From the NCBI RefSeq assembly GCF_914767665.1, contig NC_059501.1, positions 52,700,798 through 52,764,797 on the forward strand: a stretch of DNA of 64,000 nt. The letters run 5' to 3'. Each line of letters opens with the position of its first letter. The first letter of the stretch is position 1. The notes under the pieces are model-generated. The model had not been told where the DNA came from. It saw only the letters and a program-made list of their open reading frames with translations, and did no database searches. The stretch comes from Harmonia axyridis. Its lineage: Eukaryota > Arthropoda > Insecta > Coleoptera > Coccinellidae. Below are positions 1 to 10,410 of this stretch, in pieces. The position numbers were made by a program, and so were the translations under genes.

Positions 1-70
1 AAAATGCAAATCTCATATGAATATGGAAACAATTATTACGGCATAATATTAGGCTCCATTCAAACTCATT

Positions 71-357
71 AATTACCCCATTCCGAAATTTTTTGCTCCT
101 CAGATTACCGAGTTCTCATGAGTACTGCTAGCTTAAATGTAAAGCTAGCAGAACCCAGTGTTTTTTAAAAAAACGTAAATTCAGAAATTTGGTAATCGGT
201 TCAAACGTGAGCCTAAAAAGAGCCTAAAATTATGTTGTAATCAGATTTTCCATAATATATCGATTAGCTTGGTGGTTCTGCTAGCTTAACGTTAAGCTAG
301 CAGAACCCGCGATTTCTCCGACAATTAAGGAGCAAAAAATTTTTGAATAGGGTAATA
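71..357. mobile_element. MITE-like inverted-repeat element
   Basis: Arms at about 71-105 and 323-357 are inverted, imperfect copies of each other; both contain GGAGCAAAAAATTT and GGGTAAT when read in the same sense. No coding potential lies between them. The interior carries the GCTAGC palindromes described separately, so this is a non-autonomous palindromic element or its remnant. The family was not identified. Confidence 0.5.
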
Positions 358-430
358 AATTAGCCTAAAATGAGCCTAAAATTATGGCCAAAAAAAAATC
401 GAAAATTCGAAAGTGGTTCTGCTAGCTTAA
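125..430. repeat. Repeated GCTAGC palindromes with ~140-bp direct repeat
   Basis: The word GGTTCTGCTAGCTTAA or its inverse occurs at 125-153, 274-307 and 415-430. The middle copy is a perfect 34-bp palindrome centred on TTAACGTTAA. The spacers 150-286 and 301-430 are diverged direct repeats sharing GAGCCTAAAATTATG. This looks like a short tandem array of hairpin units. Confidence 0.6.
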
Positions 431-894
431 CCGGGGTCCGTGGCCACCCAGTTCACGGGGTTCCAATCGCATTGAATCCAATTTGTGGGATATTATGGGG
501 ACGAGACTTCTCAATTTGCAGCAATTTCCATAACCTCCACAACTCTGGCACAGTTAATTGAAGAAGTTCGAATTGCCACAAGCAAGCATCGACAACTTAT
601 ATAAGAGTGTATTCAGTTACGGTATCATCAAATACAATAATACATTATGTATTCATGAAAATGTTATCATTTCATTCTTGGTGTAAGAGTAAGTGCATTG
701 CCAAAAAATGAAGTTATTCTTTCTGGGTGTAATACTTCTATGTTAACTGAGTTCATAATTAAATGAACATACTATAATCCTGACAAATTCATGATAGATA
801 TCAATTATAATAACTAGTGAATTCGATCATTTCAATAGTGATTTCCGTTTTACCACGTTCTATTAGTCATTATTAAAAAAACTAGGTATTACCT
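431..894. other. No gene recognised
   Basis: AT-rich sequence. No splice-compatible coding exon, repeat boundary or RNA gene was recognised. Confidence 0.4.
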
Positions 895-957
895 GTTACC
901 TTCATTGTATACATCCTAGGTCTATACCTAGGTTGTATACAATACAATGAAGGTAAC
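895..957. repeat. Short hairpin
   Basis: The arms read GTTACCTTCATTGTATAC and its inverse, ending in CCTAGG on both sides of a 6-base loop (TCTATA). The right arm carries 5 extra bases. This is a compact hairpin, probably a MITE remnant. Confidence 0.6.
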
Positions 958-1499
958 AATATTTTTGTTGTTGATAAAAATTCCTCAATTGTTGGGACCA
1001 CTCAAGTCTCTAGTTTAACAAACGAGAAAAGAAGTTACTCACTAACCGAAAGAATCATTAGAATGAAGTGTGAGCTACATAAAAGGAATACCTAACCTCC
1101 TAAGGAGGGGCTCTCTCCTGGTATTGGCATATGTGATCTTGTGTGCCACGTCACCAAAAATTCGATGAGTTCGGGAATATCCGTAATATTAGATATTGAC
1201 TGCCAATAATCCCAAATTATACTTATCATCAACAACCAAATACCTACAAAAAATGGTCAGAGTATTTTATCGTTATAATTCAATTAATAAATATTATCTT
1301 TATACAGCAATATAAATCTTCTCAATAAAAATGATCGAAACAGTTATGAACAGGGGCATATTTGAAGAAAAGCTGTCCTAGGATAAAAATTATTATTAGC
1401 TACCAAATACTGGGTTAAATCAGAGAAATCTGGGTTATATCCCTGAAGTGGTCCGAATTTCACAATACTATTTCAATGATATATGTCAAACAGAAACTG
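958..1499. other. No gene recognised
   Basis: AT-rich sequence with many stop codons in every frame. Nothing could be supported here. Confidence 0.4.
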
Positions 1500-2560
1500 T
1501 CATCCGAATATGTTCAGTTGAAGGTAAGCCCTTCAACAATATGAATCGTTTATCTACTGATCGACATGTGAAAATTATGAAAACTACGAAAATATTGATT
1601 CTGTAATAAGTACAACGTGCATTATTATGGTCGATTATGCTCGACATCATCGTCCATCTGAGTGTACAATTGGCAAGACAGTGAAAAAATTCGAAGAGAC
1701 CGTATTGGTGACTATGATATTTTAAAGCCCATATCATCATCAAATTGCACGCTTGATCGAAAATATTGCTGTAGGTGAAAGTTTCAAAGAAGATCCAAAT
1801 ACATATAACGATTCCTCGGTGCGCATAATATTTGGGTCTCTCTCCCGGCTCGCTATGGCATATTTTGCACCTGGCCCTCTGGGTTTGCATCTCTATCCTT
1901 AAAAGGTTCAGTTCCCACAAGAATTCAAGCTAGCTGATCATGGGATGCGTAGAACATATTATGCCGACTGGGTGCTTGAACAACAACGTTTTTTCTTCGC
2001 GATGCACGCATATTTTTCACTCGACGACTATGTAAACAAGCAAAATTGTCTCATATGGGGAAGGTAAAATACTCATGTAACTGCTGAGTGACCATTTCAT
2101 CCACAAAAGTCTCTGTATGGTATGGAATTTGGTCTGGTGGAGTGATTGGCTGTACTTTTTTGAAAATGAAGAAGGTGTCACTCAAACCGTCAATTCTCCT
2201 TGCTATAGCCAAATGTTTACCGATTTTTTTAGGCCTGAAATTAATAATATGGAATTGGAAGAGATGTACTTGGTTCCAGCAAGATGGTGCAACAAGGTAC
2301 ACAACATGACCCTTTTAGGCTTCATTGTAAGAAAATTCCTAGGACGCGTAATTTCTCATTTAGGCGATGTGAATTGGCCATCAAGATCTTGTAATTTATC
2401 GCCTTCGGATTTTTTGTGTGGTGTATGAAGGATTGTGTTTATGCAGACTAACGATAATCCTCAGATTATTGACGATGTGAAACCAATATCCGTCAAGTTA
2501 TTGATGAGATATTTGCCCGAAATAAATAAATTTTGTACAGACTATTGGTTGAGATAAATA
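1500..2560 (+). pseudogene. Tc1/mariner-superfamily transposase relic
   Basis: Fragments in shifting plus frames follow the order of a DDE transposase. About 1846-1960 reads as a KVQ/QE...KLADHG...DWVLEQQ stretch. About 2015-2060 gives SLDDYVNKQNCLIWG. About 2120-2310 covers the core up to WFQQDGAT, where the second catalytic aspartate sits. About 2360-2425 gives NWPSRSCNLSPSDF, the region of the third acidic residue. Stops and frameshifts separate every piece, so no product is possible. Flanking terminal repeats were not found. The family is one with a DUF4817-like N-terminus and a DDE_3 core, judged from remembered consensus features only. Confidence 0.8.
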
Positions 2561-2930
2561 AAAAAAAATGTGCCGGCGAACCATCGAAAATTACCTCACA
2601 ATGAAATACAATATGGAAGCAACGTTTATTTTTTGAACGGCGGAACTGGCTCTAAGAGCGTAAGCCAGTAATATCTTAAAAGGATTTTGTTGAGAATAGA
2701 AAAATTCCTACCAGAACACCAATATCATATCAATATTATGCTGTCGAAATTGAAGTGAAAAAGCAGGCCACTTAATGAATCTCGGAAACAAGAGGAATGT
2801 GAGTGTTGAGACCTGTTAATTATTATATATTTTAATCCAATGATGGTAACGCAGAGTCGCAAGTGAAGTCACAGAGATTAAGTTGGCACACTAAAATGGC
2901 GAAGACAACTAACATATATGACATTATAAG

Positions 2931-3055
2931 CACTGACGTGAGAGCTCATTCAGTGGCGCCCTTTGATACCACTGAACTATATAAAGGTACACCTATGTGG
3001 CAACCGAGGATGATGGGCACATGAATGAACGAGCGTTCAAAAGTTCCTATTATAA
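2931..3055. repeat. Copy of the GAGCGCTC dispersed element
   Basis: The left arm begins CACTGACGTGAGAGCTCATT. The right arm contains CACATGAATGAACGAGCG followed by TTCAAAAGTTCCT, which is inverted relative to the left. It is one of at least eight copies in the window and lies about 70 bp downstream of exon 3 of the membrane-protein gene. Confidence 0.55.
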
Positions 3056-3122
3056 ACTGCTTACCTATAATAAGATAGAAATGTCCGATATCTATGTAAA
3101 GGTCCTTCACTTTAGTACTAAC

Positions 3123-3224
3123 CTTCATAGCGTAATCGACCAAATGTACCAGCCTAGCAAAAACGTAAATATTCCAGTTAATCAACATCGTGATAATCCA
3201 CAAAAAGATGAGCACTGCATTCTT
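3123..3224 (-). CDS. Unrecognised multi-pass membrane protein, exon 3
   Basis: This exon is 102 nt (34 codons, phase 0 at both ends). The acceptor is TTTCTGTTGCCTAG and the donor is GTTAGT. It encodes KNAVLIFLWIITMLINWNI followed by YVFARLVHLVDYAMK, a hydrophobic helix ending in charged residues. It joins in frame to exon 2 (4309-4476). No following exon was located. The region to the left is occupied by repeats and a transposase relic, so the 3' end may lie outside the window, or the gene may be damaged. Confidence 0.55.
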
Positions 3225-4308
3225 CTAGGCAACAGAAAATAATTTTTATATCTGTTTTGTTTATTATAAATCATGTCCTCCAATGGTGAAGAGGATAAAT
3301 AATCCCATTGTATAGAAAAATGATACAGGGGATTTCCATTTGGCCACAAGCACCTTAAAATTAGGTGGCATTGTTAGATTTGCCTCTTGTAATATTGGTT
3401 GCATACATTAGACACTATAGGATAAAATGTTCAAGAGTCTACCTCTAGAGGTCTAGAATCTAAAATCTAAATGAATCAGCGCCTTTGTTGAAAAATGATC
3501 ACCTAATTGCATATGAGTGGAACTTTAAAACCTGATAACTCATACTTGAAGAAATGTTTCACATATAAAACGATAATTTTCTTCTATATAATTCTTGATT
3601 TTCACGTATTTTTCCCTGAAGTTATTCGTATTTATTGAATTATTGATGTAATTTATGATTTATTGATGTTTTTTGAAAGCTAAATCCGGCAGACGGTTTC
3701 CCAAGTTTATTGCACGATCAATGTATGAAGGGTAGAGATATCTCTACCCTCCATATCAGTAGCTTGAGTGGCTTTCCAAAATGGGGGATCATTATAATCA
3801 AACAAAAAGGCGGCATTTGTCTTAAGACACAGTACTATGTAATCTTGAGAGATATACATCGTGAACGAAAAATCTTCAGACCACATGAAAAGGGTGAAAA
3901 CTGAACGCTTAAATTGAACTACAAAATATTTACATTCCTAAAACAATATAATCTGTTGAACACTCAAATAATTGGATTGGGATGGAGTATGTATTCAGTT
4001 AGTATACATGGTCTATTTCAAATGGGATGAAAAATTGCTTCGTTTCACTTTTATAGCTATCATTAATTATACACAAATACATATAAGTGATTTTTTCATT
4101 GAAAACGAAATCTTTTTTGTTTCAATTGAATATTGCAAAATGAATATGGTGGATATAACTGCGAAAATTGTTCAAATTCTCTTACTAATTTTGATTTACG
4201 ATCATCAAAATAATGAGATCGGGTGAAGAATTATTACAAACAATAAAAAGAAAGAAAATAGGGTTATTCATTACCAAAATGAATTCAAGAATGAGGAAAT
4301 AAACTCAC
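3225..4308 (-). other. Intron 2 of the membrane-protein gene
   Basis: A 1,084-bp intron bounded by GTGAGT on the exon 2 side and CCTAG on the exon 3 side. It holds AT-rich sequence in which no further exon or element was recognised. Confidence 0.5.
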
Positions 4309-4476
4309 ATATTTGATTCCATAAAATAAAGCGGCGTTGAAAGAAAATATCCAGAAATCAAAAATTAAGATTAAAACCAAAACATGAGCAGGAAAATTCT
4401 GTGTATCTCCAAATATGACGAAATAAAGGCTGGATTTTGAGATCAAAGCTAACATTCCGATTGCTAATGTGACGAT
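4309..4476 (-). CDS. Unrecognised multi-pass membrane protein, exon 2
   Basis: This exon is 168 nt (56 codons, phase 0 at both ends). The acceptor is a ten-T tract ending in CAG and the donor is the consensus GTGAGT. The product starts IVTLAIGMLALISKSSLYFV, then has a short polar stretch (GDTQNFPAH), then a second long hydrophobic segment ending FYGIKY. Together with exon 1 this gives a first helix spanning the exon junction and a second helix inside exon 2. The agreement of splice sites and phase is the main evidence for a real gene. I do not recognise the family. Confidence 0.65.
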
Positions 4477-4661
4477 CTGAAAAAAAAAACAAATTTTCAG
4501 CATCGTTTATTATCAGCGAATCGAATCATTGAAGTTCTAAAATTCTGAGAGATCTCTACAGGCCTAGGAGAGTTGGGATAAAAAATATTGAAACATTCAA
4601 ACTCAAACATAGCTTTATTATTTTTCAATTATTAATTATGATGTGTTCTAGAAAAACTTAC

Positions 4662-4817
4662 GAACGTTATCAAACATACAATGTAACCCCACCATTTTTC
4701 TGGTTTATAATTGAAGAATTTTCTCATTTTCCTGAAAAGGCTTGGTCGCTCGTTTGGCGAATAAGCACTCAATGTTGAATCTCTGCGACTAAAAAAGGAA
4801 TCTATTTTCATTTTCAA
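4662..4817 (-). CDS. Unrecognised multi-pass membrane protein, exon 1 (start)
   Basis: This is the proposed first coding exon: 156 nt, 52 codons, ending at a GTAAGT donor in phase 0. It begins with ATG at 4817; a second ATG two codons on at 4811 is equally possible. The N-terminus is hydrophilic and basic (RKMRKFFNYKPEKWWG). It then runs into a hydrophobic segment, YIVCLITF, which continues into exon 2. This suggests a cytosolic N-terminus without a signal peptide and at least three membrane helices over exons 1-3 (142 residues so far). It lies head-to-head with the plus-strand gene at 5423-6237, with roughly 600 bp or less between them. The function is unknown; candidates could be tested against insect small tetra-spanning proteins. 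Confidence 0.6.
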
Positions 4818-5081
4818 CTTTGTTTGAAATATAATACAAATCGATGTCAGAAATATGTCAGTATATCAACTGCCAAAATATATTCTTCAGTAATCAGGTC
4901 ACAAATAAAAACATATTTGTATATGACTCTGTTATTTTTCTGAAGACATTTCCATAGATAACCACAAGAATCCAGGTTGATAAATAAGTTTTTGTATTAT
5001 TTTTCACATTAATTTTTTGTAACTGGTAGAACATTCATCACCATACCATTCATCTAACAGAAATATGTGAGATTGGGTTAA

Positions 5082-5190
5082 AACTTAGAATATAGATAGA
5101 AGGAACGGAAAGTAAACATTTGTCCTCGATCCCGAATACAAGAGAGATGGAAGTTTAGTGTCGCCAATCACAATCGACCTAGTCGATTGT
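5082..5190 (+). repeat. Dispersed repeat, copy 1
   Basis: This segment reappears inverted at about 46160-46276. The best-matching block includes GAACGGAAAG and AAGAGAGATGGAAGTTTAGTG-like sequence. An internal mini-palindrome, CAATCGACCTAGTCGATTG, lies at 5168-5186. It is non-coding and of unknown family. Confidence 0.6.
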
Positions 5191-5422
5191 GTGTGCGATC
5201 CATAGGCGTGGAGAATCCTGATTTGATTGTTGAATACTTTATCAGGAATCCTTTTTTATAACTTCACAATAGCTAAATCATTAAACTGAAAAAAACATTG
5301 ACCCTTTTGAAACACGAAAGAATGTTTATGAATAAATCACATTGTAAACATTTTTTGAGCATCCATTGATGATTTCGAATTTAATCAAATTATGTTACGC
5401 TACTGCTATAGTGTCCCGTCAG

Positions 5423-5487
5423 ACAAGGAGTGAAGAATGTTGGCATCAAAACAAATGCATCAGTTCCTCTTATTAATGTTCTAAGGG
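5423..5487 (+). CDS. Unrecognised gene, penultimate exon
   Basis: A 65-nt exon between acceptor CCCGTCAG and donor GTAAAA. It opens with one base completing a split codon and closes with the first base of another. It encodes QGVKNVGIKTNASVPLINVL plus R. The last base G joins with AT of the next exon to make an aspartate codon, so the phases agree. A TAG lies in frame just upstream, so translation must arrive by splicing. The upstream exon was not found. Confidence 0.45.
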
Positions 5488-5863
5488 GTAAAATCCAGTT
5501 ATTATATTTATCATTCATCTATTTATTATTCATTCACCATAGATCTGTAGATCTATAATAATTTTCAGGAGTAGATCAAAAATAAAGTAGTTCTAATTCT
5601 ATGTCGATTTGTAACCTATTATCGGAAGTATCAACGATCAGAATTCAGAACTGTGAAATCTAATCTAATATTTTGTATGGATTAACAGATTGTCGAAACC
5701 AGAAAATTCAAGAAATAGACAAAGTTCACCGTAGTTAAGATTATAATACTTTACATGTTTATTATGTGGTTATTATGGTAACCTAGAAGGATCACAAATA
5801 TTTCAATTCATCAACTGAATGTATGCCATTTCACTTTTTAAAACCAAGTTTTTACATAAACAG

Positions 5864-6237
5864 ATCAGAATTATCTGGAAATGGAACCCAGAAGAGACTT
5901 TACTCAACATGATATTCATAAATTTAGTCTTGGCAGTTTTTATTGCTTAGTGAATCCTCGTTGTAATGAAGAATTCCAAAATTTCCTGAAGAATACAAGA
6001 AGAACTTCTCATATGCCTACATTGTATTTGTTCAATAAAGCCAGGACTTCTAATGAATATAAAGAAGAGGAATTCAATGATTTGTTAGACAGAGTTGATG
6101 AGTTTAACTCTTACGAGTTGCATCAACAGCATACTGACGAACAAAAATTGAAAAACATTGTCTTTCAGTGCAGTACCATATTAGACAAAACTGTTTACAA
6201 TCCTTTCATAACATTTTTGAAGAATATGAGGCAATGA
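5864..6237 (+). CDS. Unrecognised gene, terminal exon
   Basis: This is a last exon running from acceptor TTTACATAAACAG to a TGA stop. Five residues (QNYLE) precede a methionine at 5881, followed by 117 more residues. If 5881 were itself a start codon the protein would be 118 residues. The product is hydrophilic and probably soluble, mixed acidic/basic, with no signal peptide or membrane helix; it includes LGSFYCLVNPRCNEEFQNFL and a tail ending ITFLKNMRQ. Its codon use and uninterrupted length stand out from the surrounding AT-rich DNA. A possible ATTAAA poly(A) signal is at 6446. I do not recognise the family. It may be the C-terminus of a longer protein whose 5' exons lie to the left or in the gene-poor spacer. 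Confidence 0.6.
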
Positions 6238-8225
6238 TGTTAGATATTTACTGTTTTGAATGGATAATTTATAATTGTTAGATTTTAAAATAAGGGACTA
6301 TTTTTTTCGTTACTTTTGATTCAATGTTTAATGTTGATTTAATATGAAATAATTAGTACATAACGATATCATCACACAGTATTAAACGAATGTGTAACTT
6401 GTAAGTTTCACATATACATTATTCGTTAATTTTGTAAAGTGAAAAATTAAATATTTTTCATTCCTGTTTATATATTTACTTGTTTGAGTGGAAAGATCCA
6501 TATTTTCGGCTGATATTCTTTTTTTCTGTTCATTTACATTCAATGAACTTGTAGTTCATATGAATTGGTATGAGGTCTTTGAGAGCACTTTCTGTGTACA
6601 ATCTTGATTTTACTAAAATTGGTAATGGACGGAAAAATATAATAACATTCCTTATTTATTTCTGCAACAATCTGTATATTCTAATTAATGTTTATGGACA
6701 TTCAAAGTAGGTGAACTTCTTATATTTTTTAAACATTCTCAGAGCATAGTTAACATTTTCCAATTTTTTTGAAAACACTCTGAAGCATTAAAGACAATTG
6801 ATAAAATATTTATCTTCATACCCAACTCTGGAAACATTAAAAAAAGTAGGTACTACTCCCATTCAATATCCACCAATACACAAAGAAATACAAAATATAA
6901 GAATGTTGGTCATTTAAAAAAAAATTGGTATTACACATAATAATTGTTCATAGATTTGTAGTAAACTCTTGACAATTATATAGCTATTATTACGACTAGG
7001 GTAATACGAATAGTATTATTTCCTGAGGTTGCATATAGTTACTACCTAGTGGATGTAGAGACAACCAAGAGAAATGTATCCATATTTCCCTTGTCAATAG
7101 TTTTTCGGTTGAAATAATATTGGTCTGAAAATGGCATAATATAGGATTGGACCTTTTTGAATTCATCGCGTTGTTAACCTTATTTAGGGCCCTGTTTGTA
7201 AAAATCATGGTTGGTTTTCACATCTTATCATAAATAAAATTGGTGAAATGTCAATCTCTATACGTGCTAATTAAGGTGTCTAAAATACATTTTAAAGTTT
7301 GGTTCCTGCAAAATCTAAAGCTGCTTATACTAAAGCATAAGAAGAATTTCAGAGTGAAAAAAAAAACTTTGGTGAATGGTGCGACGATTGAGGAAAATAT
7401 TTTGCTAGCGTTCATTGAAAATTTGATATATTGCTCTGATTCTCGTTGTTTCTTTGTTGTATAAATAATTTATTTTATCACCGCAGTCGCAGAAATATTC
7501 ACCAAACACGTTTTGGCTGAAATTATCGATGCTTCAGTAAATGTTGTATACAAATAAAAGAACTGATGTTAAAATGTTCCATGAAGTGGAAGTATTTATG
7601 AATTATAAAAATGAAGGATACTTGATAATTCTTAGAGGCATGCGATTCAATTATCTTCTTGTATTTGAAAGTGAAAGTTTGCCCACCCCTGGAATATTTT
7701 CTGACCGCGTCGATTGTCCCCTGGTCATCTTGTGATCACATGGATTATAATAATTAATAGAGGATAGTGGTTAGGCTGCTGAATTAAAACGCCTAGGCGG
7801 ATTGAGTGGAGAATTCTCGACTCAAAATTTGGAAAAATCTTGTGGAGGTATTTTCTTTTTATCTTATTTGCGTATATTTGGTGACGATAGTTACGACCGT
7901 TTTTCAGGATGGCTTACGCCACTAAGATCCCTGATCTCTTTTTTCGAAATAATAAAATGACAAAAAGCAGATCATAGATATCTGGATTCGTCCTCAAGTT
8001 ACAGGATTTAGATTTTTCGAATATCTCGAACAGGAACCGAGATAAAGCGGAATACTTGAAATGGCCATTTTCTAGAAACGCCCTGCGAAAACGGATCAAG
8101 ATATTGTGGGTTGTGGTCCTTATCAAATAGTTCACGGCCAAGGACAATTTAGGGAAATAAAAGAACGGGATAAAAAACGTATTCAATTTATTTCAACCCA
8201 CTAAAAGAGTTTGAAGAAGATGATA
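6238..8225. other. Intergenic, no gene recognised
   Basis: The first part is the probable 3' untranslated region of the preceding gene. The rest is AT-rich. About 7900-8190 has long open frames on both strands around GATATCTCGAACAGGAACCG-like sequence, which is suggestive of transposon subterminal DNA but too weak to name. Confidence 0.35.
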
Positions 8226-8599
8226 ATATGTCTAATCGATTCTTAGGGTCGCTGGACACTTGGGTCGTTGCGGCTCGGTCGCAGGTAGTTTTTCGCCGGT
8301 CTTGTGAACAGATGTGAAAATCTTTAATCTTCTTGTAGTCGGTGCAAATGTTGCACATATGTTGTAGATGTAGTTTCTCGTAGTCTGGTCTGGACTCAAT
8401 TGAATCATTTGGACTTGGAACTTCATTCTCTTTTGCAGTCAGGCTATTAGCCTTTTACTGCTCAATCTCAATATAATTCACCTCTGGGGAGCTATTTTGA
8501 TCTGCTCTAGCAGGTGGCAATATGCCACTTCAGAAGGCTTGTGTAAGTAATCATTACACAATCTCTGTGCCAGTAAGAGTTTGGCTTTAACACACACTT

Positions 8600-8900
8600 C
8601 CTATGGAAGTGCCATCTTATTTGGTCTTTTGTGTTTCCTAGGGGCTTTTTCATCATAGTCGCAAGCCTTCCTTATAAGAGGGTTTGCTTGATTTTTCATT
8701 TTATTGAAGGTCTTTACGCTCAGATCAATTAGATGGTCGTCTAGGAATGGTATATGCAGGTCTTCATGTATCCGTACGTTGCTGACAAACCATGGTGCAT
8801 TTACGGCTCGTCTCAGGATCGTATTCTGCACGATTTGTAATTTTCTAATATTTCCCTGCTATCTTCATTGTTATTTTGCAGAGCTCGTTAAATTCCACTG
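8600..8900 (-). pseudogene. Non-LTR retrotransposon RT C-terminal relic (jockey-like)
   Basis: The minus strand encodes an in-frame stretch that includes KLQIVQNTILRRAVNAPWFV and, further on, SNVRIHEDLHIPFLDD. This matches the conserved block just after the reverse-transcriptase domain of jockey-type LINEs (QN..LR...NAPW(Y/F)V.N..(I/L)H.DL.IP). About 76 codons remain open before a stop. Upstream catalytic motifs are missing, so this is a 5'-truncated dead copy. GC-richer DNA continues to about 8230 and may be its 3' region. Confidence 0.75.
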
Positions 8901-9052
8901 TGTATTTTATGTTTGTTGGTTAATTAGATAATTTCAGGGAGCTGGTTTTTGGTCAAAATGCCACTGTTTTCATTCTACAATAAAAAAATTGCCAAGAGCC
9001 AATTTTATTGAGATCGAATAGGCACTCTCAACTAGTTATGAAAATACAAATA

Positions 9053-9102
9053 GGTACTAATATCATAGTATAAGGAATTCCTTATACTATGCTAATATGT
9101 AC
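9053..9102. repeat. Palindrome
   Basis: A perfect 28-bp palindrome at 9064-9091 is centred on GGAATTCC. It is extended imperfectly by GGTAC...TAATAT and ATAT...GTACC on the two sides. It lies in otherwise featureless AT-rich DNA. Confidence 0.7.
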
Positions 9103-10088
9103 CTTCAAGAACTGTGTCTTTTCACTATAGAGTGTCGTACTTTCGAACAATTCAAGACGTGTTATGATGAAATCGACAAAAGTTCATTGATAAATTTGAC
9201 AAAATGAATTCAAGTTCAAAATTACGATTTCATATGAAATTAAAAAAGATTTCTGAAAAGAATAACTTCAAGAACCCGCAGTTGGTAAGTATGAAAAAAA
9301 TCGCTCAAGTATATCATATATCTAACACATTAAATTGAAAAAAATTCGAGAAATTTTTTATAATAAATGTTTGTTCTACAGAACCCTCAGCTGCCAATAA
9401 CTTTTTCTAACGATATCAGTTTTTCTCACAGTAAATATCAATTTTCAGTTTTTTTATGTTTTACAGTTACTGGTATCAAATTTACTGTACCTATTCCTTC
9501 ACTTCCTATTGTTAGATACAATATTTACAAAGACCTCACAATTTTCTGTGTATAATGTACCTACTTTATCAAAGATACCTCTAGTGAATGAGTGATAGTT
9601 TTAACATTTTTGGTCATACAAACCCAAATTTGAAATAGCCCAACAAAATTAGATCTCATTGAGTAAGATAAGTTAGGCAAAATAGGGTTGCGAAATTTCA
9701 TTTTGCTGGGGCACCAAAATATCTGGCAGGGCCTAGATATACACATTTTCTGTGTTCATCTTATCAATATTTAATCAATATTTTTTAATCGCTTTACTCA
9801 TAAGAAAAAATCAAATATCCAAACGTTTAATTGAAGCATCTACAGTTAAGAATTCTTCATCGAACAGAGACTTGAACTAAATCAATCAGTTCAAAGAAAT
9901 TGATTGTTGTATAATAACTTATGACCACACTTTTCCCGAAACTAGTGGAGAGAAACGTAATTTGAGCAATAATTTTAATAAAAGAGAAAAAACACCCTTC
10001 CTGTGATTTTAGCCTATTTACTAATTTTGCCCTTATTCACAATTTTTCAATATATTATATTTGAATGAAAGAATACTCAGTTTCCATA
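9103..10088. other. Intergenic, no gene recognised
   Basis: AT-rich spacer between the LINE relic and the 3' end of the beta-3 tubulin gene. Nothing could be supported in it. Confidence 0.4.
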
Positions 10089-10098
10089 TTTATTTATT
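10089..10098 (-). other. Poly(A) signals of betaTub60D
   Basis: Two overlapping minus-strand AATAAA hexamers (AATAAATAAATA) lie about 310 bp past the stop codon. They predict a 3' untranslated region of roughly 330 nt. Confidence 0.6.
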
Positions 10099-10410
10099 GC
10101 AAACATTGCGACAGTAGTAAATAAATAACTCAGCCCCAAAAAATCCATATTAAATTCAGTCTTCGTCATACATCCAATGATTTATAAAAAAACAAAAATT
10201 CAAGTCAATGAACAATCGAGAGTCGACTAGGGCTTCACTCTTATATCTAATATAGTTCTATATAAAAGTATGAAAAGTGTTTCTAAAAATTAATATTTCG
10301 GTATCAATAAATTATTCTCCTCTTAAAGTAATAAAGATATTTGAAAAATTGAAGACTAGTTTGCCACTTCTCCAAAGAAGAAAAAACAAAAGGAATCATT
10401 TGAAAAAAGT

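Noticed and set aside
1486..1920. A 144-codon open frame on the minus strand
   Set aside because: It runs antisense over the transposase relic at 1500-2560, whose plus-strand motifs explain the sequence.
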